Assembly: GCF_002549795.1 (NCBI RefSeq)
Contig: NZ_CP021435.1
Span: 2,418,001 to 2,482,000, forward strand
From: Halomonas beimenensis
GTDB lineage: Bacteria; Pseudomonadota; Gammaproteobacteria; Pseudomonadales; Halomonadaceae
Length of the DNA: 64,000 nucleotides
Direction: 5' to 3'
In this document: piece after piece, positions 58,878 through 64,000 of the stretch
Numbering within the stretch: the stretch's first letter is position 1
How the letters are laid out: every line of letters begins with the position of its first letter
Translations under genes and position numbers: made by a program
The notes under the pieces: model-generated
Databases searched by the model: none
What the model saw: the letters and a program-made list of their open reading frames with translations, nothing else
What the model was told of the DNA's origin: nothing

Positions 58878-60680
58878 ATGACCGTCCAGACCTCGACAGC
58901 CAAAGTTCCCGGGGCTCGCCACGCCCCGCGCAAGCGCGTATCTACCGCCCCACAAGAGGCCACCGACCAGGTGAACGTACCGGGGCTCGAATCGAGCACC
59001 CCGCTGAGCCCCCCAGCAGCGGAACTGCTCGCCTATCAGCTCGACCTGTGGCGTCGCACCGTGCGTTACCTGGACACCCTGCGTGAGCGCGCCAACAACA
59101 TGCTCGAGCACGAGCGGGCCGGCAAGCCGCCGCTGCTCGATTTCGACTACGAAACGGTCCTCGATGGCCGTCGACTGGCGCGCCCCGCCAACTATGCCCT
59201 GCTGAGAATCACTCGGGTCGGCGATGACTGCTTGGAGGACTGCCTCGTCGCCAGCAAGCCGCCGGTCATGATCGTCGATCCACGCGCCGGTCACGGCCCG
59301 GGTATCGGCGGCTTCAAGCGCGACTCCGAGGTGGGAATGGCCCTCCACGAGGGCCATCCGGTCTACTTCGTGAGCTTCTTCCCGGAGCCCCTGCCCGGCC
59401 AGACCCTGGACGACGTCCTGCACGTCCTGCGCCGCTTCGTCGAGGCGGTGGCCGAGCGTCACCCCGGCCAGTCACCGGTGCTCTACGGCAATTGTCAGGC
59501 GGGCTGGGCCATCGCGCTGCTCTCCGCCGACTGTCAGGGTCTGGCGGGGCCGGCGGTGCTCAACGGCTCGCCGCTCTCCTACTGGTCGGGTGAATCCGGC
59601 ATCAACCCCATGCGCCTGGCCGGCGGGCTACTGGGTGGCGCCTGGCTGACCCACCTGCTGGCCGACCTGGGCGACGGCCGCTTCGACGGTGCCCACCTGG
59701 TCGCCAATTTCGAGGCCCTGAAGCCGGCGAATACGCTATGGGAGAAGGACTACCAGCTGTTCGCCAATATCGACAGCCAGCGCGAGCGCTTCCTCGACTT
59801 CGAGCGCTGGTGGACGGGCTTCTATACGCTGAGCAAGGAAGAGATCACCGCCATCGTCGACAACCTCTTCGTCGGCAACCGTCTCGAACGCGGCGAGCTC
59901 ACGGTCTGCCCCGGCTGCACCATCGACCTCAAGCGGATCCGAAATCCGCTGGTGATCTTCGCCTCCGGCGGCGACAACATCACCCCGCCCCATCAGGCGC
60001 TCGACTGGATCCCCGCGATCTACTCGGACACGCAAGCCCTAAAGGCGGCCGGGCAGCGCATCGTCTACCTGCTCAACCCTCACATCGGGCACCTGGGGAT
60101 CTTCGTCTCCTCCAGGGTCGCACGCCTCGAGCACCGGGCGATCCTCGAGAGCGTCGGCGATCTGAAGGACCTGGCCCCTGGCCTCTACGAGATGCGCATC
60201 GACAACCCCACAGGTGACCCCGACTGCCACAAGCCCCAGTATCGGGTGAGCTTCGAGGAGCGCCACGTGGAGGATCTGGACTATCCCGACCAGGCGCCGA
60301 CGTTCGACCGGGTACGAGCCCTCTCCGAGTACAACGTAGCCCTCTACGAGACCTTCCTCGGGCCCTGGGTTCGCCTGGCCGTCAATCCGTGGACGGCCGA
60401 GACACTGCGCCAACTGCATCCGGCGCGCACCAGCCGGCTGCTGTTCTCGGAGCGCTTCGCCCCCTGGATGAGCGGCGTGAAGTGGCTGGCGGAGGTGGCG
60501 GAACCCGCACGAGAACCGCTCGACGACGACAATCCCTTTCGGCAGTGGGAAGCCTTGATGAGCGACTCGATCACCTCGGCGCTGACCCTTGCCGGCACGA
60601 CCCGCGACAGCCTATGCGAGATAGCCTTTCACAGCCTCTACGGCTGGGGGTTATCGAGTGAGAACGAGGGACGGAGCTGA
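58878..60680 (+). CDS. DUF3141 alpha/beta-hydrolase-like protein (PHA-synthase-related)
   Basis: The 600-residue protein has a region like PHA synthases and hydrolases: PPVMIVDPRAGHGPGIGGF, VYFVSFFPEPLPGQTLDDV, and a lipase-box position reading YGNCQAGWAIALL near residue 205 with Cys, as in PhaC. The second half (NPLVIFASGGDNITPPHQAL, LLNPHIGHLGIFVS) supplies the acidic residue and histidine. DUF3141 proteins are often found with pta and phaC. It may act on polyhydroxyalkanoate or its monomers. GAGAGG precedes ATG 58878. The function is unproven. Confidence 0.88.
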   Translation: MTVQTSTAKVPGARHAPRKRVSTAPQEATDQVNVPGLESSTPLSPPAAELLAYQLDLWRRTVRYLDTLRERANNMLEHERAGKPPLLDFDYETVLDGRRLARPANYALLRITRVGDDCLEDCLVASKPPVMIVDPRAGHGPGIGGFKRDSEVGMALHEGHPVYFVSFFPEPLPGQTLDDVLHVLRRFVEAVAERHPGQSPVLYGNCQAGWAIALLSADCQGLAGPAVLNGSPLSYWSGESGINPMRLAGGLLGGAWLTHLLADLGDGRFDGAHLVANFEALKPANTLWEKDYQLFANIDSQRERFLDFERWWTGFYTLSKEEITAIVDNLFVGNRLERGELTVCPGCTIDLKRIRNPLVIFASGGDNITPPHQALDWIPAIYSDTQALKAAGQRIVYLLNPHIGHLGIFVSSRVARLEHRAILESVGDLKDLAPGLYEMRIDNPTGDPDCHKPQYRVSFEERHVEDLDYPDQAPTFDRVRALSEYNVALYETFLGPWVRLAVNPWTAETLRQLHPARTSRLLFSERFAPWMSGVKWLAEVAEPAREPLDDDNPFRQWEALMSDSITSALTLAGTTRDSLCEIAFHSLYGWGLSSENEGRS

Positions 60681-60737
60681 CCCCCGGCTCGGCTCCCGGT
60701 AAATACGGTTAGAGCAACTCGACAAGGGGAGCATCGG

Positions 60738-61196
60738 ATGAATATCGAGACCTTTCAGGACCTGATCGACTGGACCCATCAGCTGCATGCCAAGCTGGCA
60801 GAATGCTTCAGGCACTGTGCCACCCAGCATGAAGAGGCAAGGGCCAAGTGGTTGCTGGAGTATCTGTCGAATCACGAGGCGACCCTGGAAAAAACCGTGG
60901 CCGGTTTCGAGAAACAGGCCGACCCCAAGGCCCTGCACACCTGGGTCTACGACTACCTGTCCCATACCCCTATCACCCCTCACCAGGCGTGCAGTTCTCC
61001 CTATGCCGAGATGAGCTTCGATGACATCTGTCGGGAGGTATTCTCACTGCATGACCAGGTCATCGAGCTGTACCGCTACCTGGAAGGACGCGCCGACATC
61101 CCCGAGGCTCGGGATCTCGTTCGCGAGCTCTTGCAGTTGGAGGAACACGAGGCAATGCGCCTGGCCCAGCAGACCAACCGCGCCCGAGACCTCTAG
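60738..61196 (+). CDS. Helical bundle protein of unknown function
   Basis: The 152-residue protein is almost all helical, with His, Glu and Cys spaced along the helices (HQLHAKLAECFRHCATQHEE, ELLQLEEHEAMRLAQQ), reminiscent of ferritin-like or hemerythrin-like bundles, but no exact metal motif is certain. AAGGGGAG precedes ATG 60738. A fragment of a second copy lies at 48879. It sits between the DUF3141 and acetate kinase genes in a PHA and acetyl-phosphate neighbourhood. No family name is recognised with confidence. Confidence 0.75.
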   Translation: MNIETFQDLIDWTHQLHAKLAECFRHCATQHEEARAKWLLEYLSNHEATLEKTVAGFEKQADPKALHTWVYDYLSHTPITPHQACSSPYAEMSFDDICREVFSLHDQVIELYRYLEGRADIPEARDLVRELLQLEEHEAMRLAQQTNRARDL

Positions 61197-61241
61197 ATAA
61201 TCCGGGACCATCCTCCGCCCCTGGAGGAGGAGGAAGCGACG

Positions 61242-61757
61242 ATGCCAAGCCCCCGAGCGGCCATTCTGGCCGTCAACACCGGGTCATCCCGCCTGAAGTT
61301 CACCGTTTTCGGCCTGACGGTGGGGCTTCAGCGCCTGGTATGGAGAGCGGCCAGCGGGATCGACACTGCACAAGGTCGCCTCCAGATGACGAATTCGCAG
61401 GGAACGGTTGACGACCACCAAGTGCGCCTGGCCGATCATGCCACTGCCATCGAGAAGGTTGATACCCTTCTTCATCAGCAGACGAGTCGACTGACCTTCG
61501 TCGGCATCTGGCACGGGGTGGTCCATGTTGGCCCGGATGGCGACTGCCCACAGCGGATCGACGACGGCCTACTGCAGAGCCTGACGCCGCTGGCTCCGCT
61601 GCACTTGCCACACAACCTGACCGGAATCACCGCCATGCGCACGCAGTTCCCCGATGTGCCCCAGCTCGCCTGCTTCGACACGGCGTCCTTCCCCGCTCTG
61701 CCCGCGGTCGCCCTGCCTGTGCCGCGCACGTTAGCCAACACCCAGGGGGTGACATGA
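61242..61757 (+). pseudogene. Truncated acetate/propionate kinase
   Basis: The 171-residue product begins with the acetokinase signature AVNTGSSRLKF, continues through GVVHVGPDG (normally HRVVHGG) and LAPLHLPHNLTGI, and reaches ACFDTASFPALP, where it departs from the family and stops. Full enzymes are about 400 residues, so the ATPase-core C-terminal domain is missing. The stop overlaps the pta start (ATGA). The catalytic Arg and His near HRVVH are altered. It is probably inactive, yet has kept a good ribosome binding site (AGGAGG). Confidence 0.85.
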
Positions 61758-62773
61758 CCAACGCGGGAAGCCCCATCGTCCTTAGCACGCTCGATGACCT
61801 GATTCAGACGGCCAGAGGCTCGACACCTATCAGGGTCGCGGTCGTCAACGCCGCCCAGACCGCGGTTCTGGAGACGCTTCGCGAGGCGACGAGCCTGGGC
61901 ATCGCCAAGCCCGTGCTCATTGGCCGTTCCTCCGAGATCCTCGAGCAGGCCACGGGGCTGGGCTGGGACGTCGACCCCCTCAAGGTGGTCGAGGCCGACT
62001 CGGAGGTCCAGGCCGCTCGCACCGGGGTGGAACTGGTGCGCAGCGGCCAGGCCGATGCGCTGATGAAGGGACACATCCACACCGACACCTTCATGCATGC
62101 CCTGCTGGACAAGGGCCTGAGGCAGCCCGGCCGGCGCGTGAGCCACGTCTTCCTGGTGGACGTGCCCGACTGCCCACGCCTGCTGGCCGTGACCGATGCG
62201 GCCGTGAACATCACGCCGGACCTCGATGCCAAGGCACAGATCCTGGAGAATGCCATCGAGCTGATGCACCTGATCGGGCTCGAGCGGCCACGAGCGGCGA
62301 TCATTTCCGCCGTGGAGACGGTGAATCCGGCGATCGTCTCCACCCTGGATGCCGCCTCCCTGACCTTGATGGCCCGACGCGGCCAGATTGCCGGCGCCGA
62401 GGTCGACGGACCGCTGGCTTTCGACAATGCCATCTCGAAGCGAGCCGCGCGCGAAAAGGGCATCGACTCCGCGGTGGCGGGGAAGGCCGACATCCTGCTC
62501 ATGCCGGATCTGGTGTCCGGCAACGTGTTGGCCAAGAACCTCGAGTACCATGCCGGCGCCACGGCGGCCGGCGTGGTCATGGGGCTGGCGGTGCCGGTAG
62601 TGCTGAGCTCCCGGGCCGACCCGCCCGAGGCACGCCTAGCCGGACTGGCCGTGGCGGCGTTGATGTACCGAACGGGCATCCACCTGCCCCTACCCTCCAC
62701 TGGCGAAGTCGAATCCACCTTCTGCTGTTCCCCGCAACCCGAGTCGGCCTGCTGCCCCCGGGAGGTGCGCTAA
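61754..62773 (+). CDS. pta: Phosphate acetyl/butyryltransferase
   Basis: The 339-residue protein matches the phosphotransacylase domain: LIQTARGSTPIRVAVVNA, SGQADALMKGHIHTDTFMHAL, FLVDVPDCPRLLAVTDAAVN, and DLVSGNVLAKNLEYHAGATAAGVVMGL near residue 260. It interconverts acyl-CoA and acyl-phosphate. The C-terminus carries an unusual extra tail with CCSPQPESACCP. It is coupled to the truncated kinase upstream and to phaC downstream (one-base overlap), so acyl-CoA supply and PHA synthesis are linked. It is the short (not N-terminally extended) form. Confidence 0.92.
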   Translation: MTNAGSPIVLSTLDDLIQTARGSTPIRVAVVNAAQTAVLETLREATSLGIAKPVLIGRSSEILEQATGLGWDVDPLKVVEADSEVQAARTGVELVRSGQADALMKGHIHTDTFMHALLDKGLRQPGRRVSHVFLVDVPDCPRLLAVTDAAVNITPDLDAKAQILENAIELMHLIGLERPRAAIISAVETVNPAIVSTLDAASLTLMARRGQIAGAEVDGPLAFDNAISKRAAREKGIDSAVAGKADILLMPDLVSGNVLAKNLEYHAGATAAGVVMGLAVPVVLSSRADPPEARLAGLAVAALMYRTGIHLPLPSTGEVESTFCCSPQPESACCPREVR

Positions 62774-64000
62774 TGGACACCAAGCCCCCTACTATCACTA
62801 TCGACGTGCCACCAGCGAGCCCACCGGCGACGACCACCGACCCACGCCTGCATGCCATGGTGAGCCTGTTCACGGGCGGGCTGTCGCCGACCGCGGTCCA
62901 GCAGGCCTGGTGGGACTGGGCGCAACACCTGCTCCTGTCGCCGGACAAGCAGGCTGAGCTTCTCGGCAAGGCGCTTCGCAAGTGGCAACGATTCGGCAAT
63001 TATTGCGAGCAGGCTTGCCGGAACGCTAACTGCGAACGCTGCATCGAGCCGCTGCCTCAGGACAAGCGCTTCCAGGACGCGGCCTGGCAGCGCTGGCCCT
63101 TCAACTCGCTCTACCAGGGTTTCCTGCTGCAGCAACAGTGGTGGCATGCGGCCACCACCGGCGTCCCCGGCGTCTCGCGGCATCATGAGGCGATGGTAAA
63201 TTTCGGTGCGCGGCAGATGCTCGATGTCTGGTCGCCGTCGAACTTCCTCGCCACCAACCCCGAATTGCTGGACCAGACGCGGCGCGAGGGTGGCGCCAAC
63301 CTGGCCCGTGGCGCCAGCAATCTGCTGGAGGATTGGCGACGCCGCCAGGCCGGCGAAGGGCCGGTAGGGGTCGAGGCGTACCGGGTCGGCCAGAACGTGG
63401 CGGTGACGCCGGGCAAGGTGGTCTACCGCAATCGGCTCATCGAGCTGATCCAGTACGCGCCCACCACGCAGGAGGTCCATGCCGAGCCGGTGCTGATCGT
63501 GCCGGCCTGGATCATGAAGTACTACATCCTCGACCTCTCCCCGGAGAACTCCCTGGTTCGCTACCTGGTGGCACAGGGCCACACGGTGTTCGTCGTGTCC
63601 TGGAAGAACCCGGGCAGCGAAGATATGGACCTGGGCATGGCCGACTACCGGCGGCTGGGCGTCATGGCGGCCCTCGACACCGTCACGGCCATCTGCCCGG
63701 AGCAGCGCGTCCACGGCGTGGGCTATTGCCTGGGAGGAACCCTGCTGTCGATCGCCGCGGCCGCCATGGGACGGGACGGCGACGATCGCCTGGCCAGCCT
63801 CACCTTGCTTGCCGCGCAGACTGACTTCAGCGAGGCCGGAGAGCTGATGCTATTCATCGACGAGGATCAGGTGCGCTTCCTCGAGGATCTCATGGCCGTC
63901 CGGGGCTATCTGGACACCCGCCAGATGGCCGGCGCCTTCCAGCTGCTGCGTTCCCAGGACCTGATCTGGTCGAAGATGGTCCGCAGTTATCTTGTCGGTG
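62773..64000 (+). CDS. phaC: Poly(3-hydroxyalkanoate) synthase PhaC, class I type (cut by window end)
   Basis: The visible 409 residues contain the PhaC N-terminal region (residues 90-200 with RFQDAAWQRWPFNSLYQGFLLQ) and the catalytic domain with lipase-like box GYCLGG, whose Cys is C319. LVPAWIMKYYILDLSPENS and VFVVSWKNPGS are also typical. It polymerises 3-hydroxyacyl-CoA into storage polyester. The catalytic Asp and His would lie beyond 64000. It is the third gene of the ack'-pta-phaC operon. A full enzyme would be near 580-600 residues. Confidence 0.95.
   Translation, partial: MDTKPPTITIDVPPASPPATTTDPRLHAMVSLFTGGLSPTAVQQAWWDWAQHLLLSPDKQAELLGKALRKWQRFGNYCEQACRNANCERCIEPLPQDKRFQDAAWQRWPFNSLYQGFLLQQQWWHAATTGVPGVSRHHEAMVNFGARQMLDVWSPSNFLATNPELLDQTRREGGANLARGASNLLEDWRRRQAGEGPVGVEAYRVGQNVAVTPGKVVYRNRLIELIQYAPTTQEVHAEPVLIVPAWIMKYYILDLSPENSLVRYLVAQGHTVFVVSWKNPGSEDMDLGMADYRRLGVMAALDTVTAICPEQRVHGVGYCLGGTLLSIAAAAMGRDGDDRLASLTLLAAQTDFSEAGELMLFIDEDQVRFLEDLMAVRGYLDTRQMAGAFQLLRSQDLIWSKMVRSYLVG

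Noticed and set aside
1..64000. tRNA or rRNA genes, CRISPR arrays, insertion sequences or integrase attachment sites
   Set aside because: None recognised. The accessory 38-62 kb region has many relics but no transposase, integrase or flanking direct repeats visible in the window, so the mechanism of acquisition is unknown.

Overview
The window is high-GC DNA with tightly packed, often ATGA- or TGATG-overlapping genes. Protein types (NhaC antiporter, YqjD/YqjE/YqjK trio, MscK-like channel, OMPLA, class I-type PHA synthase, CopAB copper resistance) suggest a Halomonas-like gammaproteobacterium. That placement is inference; no rRNA or marker gene is present to fix it.

1-7.4 kb is a catabolic unit: a divergent LysR regulator (cut by the window edge) faces an operon of class III aminotransferase, two-subunit CoA transferase, M20 deacylase, thiolase and an NhaC-type transporter, closed by a clear terminator. 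The 4.5S SRP RNA follows on the minus strand. 8.1-11.4 kb holds an unusual pair: an ATP-grasp protein and a 676-residue protein whose C-terminal half carries a papain-like Gln/Cys/His/Asn pattern. 11.4-27.5 kb is mostly housekeeping and envelope genes (AbrB-family permease, TlyA, MscK-like channel, OMPLA, YqjD/E/K-type trio, ParA-like ATPase, CHAD protein, flavoprotein, RND pump, VOC and SpoIIAA-like proteins).

27.9-30.2 kb carries two tandem copies of a small zinc-ribbon-like gene. The second is followed by an intact aspartate kinase, the first by a decayed kinase fragment, so the block looks like an old tandem duplication.

30.4-38.3 kb is a copper-resistance cluster: cytochrome c, DUF411 protein, cupredoxin, two-component system, multicopper oxidase CopA, CopB and a secreted PPC-like protein. 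Three of its promoters, plus one orphan site at 54 kb, share a direct repeat TTCAG-N6-TTCAG followed after exactly 10 nt by a -10-like hexamer. This is a plausible binding site for the encoded OmpR-family regulator.

38.4-64 kb is an accessory region full of gene remnants: a frameshifted, truncated thymidine phosphorylase, an ethylbenzene-dehydrogenase-like gene with an in-frame TGA, two P-type copper ATPase remnants, an NhaA fragment, a truncated acetate kinase, a helical-protein fragment and a YHS protein split by an 11-bp tandem duplication. Intact genes include a CPA2 antiporter, c-type cytochrome-like and beta-propeller proteins, CcdA, an Lgt and L,D-transpeptidase pair, a copper P-type ATPase with DUF2933, an isoprenylcysteine methyltransferase-like protein, a solo Rieske protein, a DUF3141 protein, Pta and PhaC (cut by the end of the window). 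Three promoters here have FNR/ANR-type boxes (TTGAY-N4-ATCAA) placed at about -41.5 from a -10 hexamer, and two have MerR/CueR-type 20-bp-spacer promoters. The region therefore looks wired to both low oxygen and copper. No tRNA, rRNA, CRISPR array or insertion sequence was seen.
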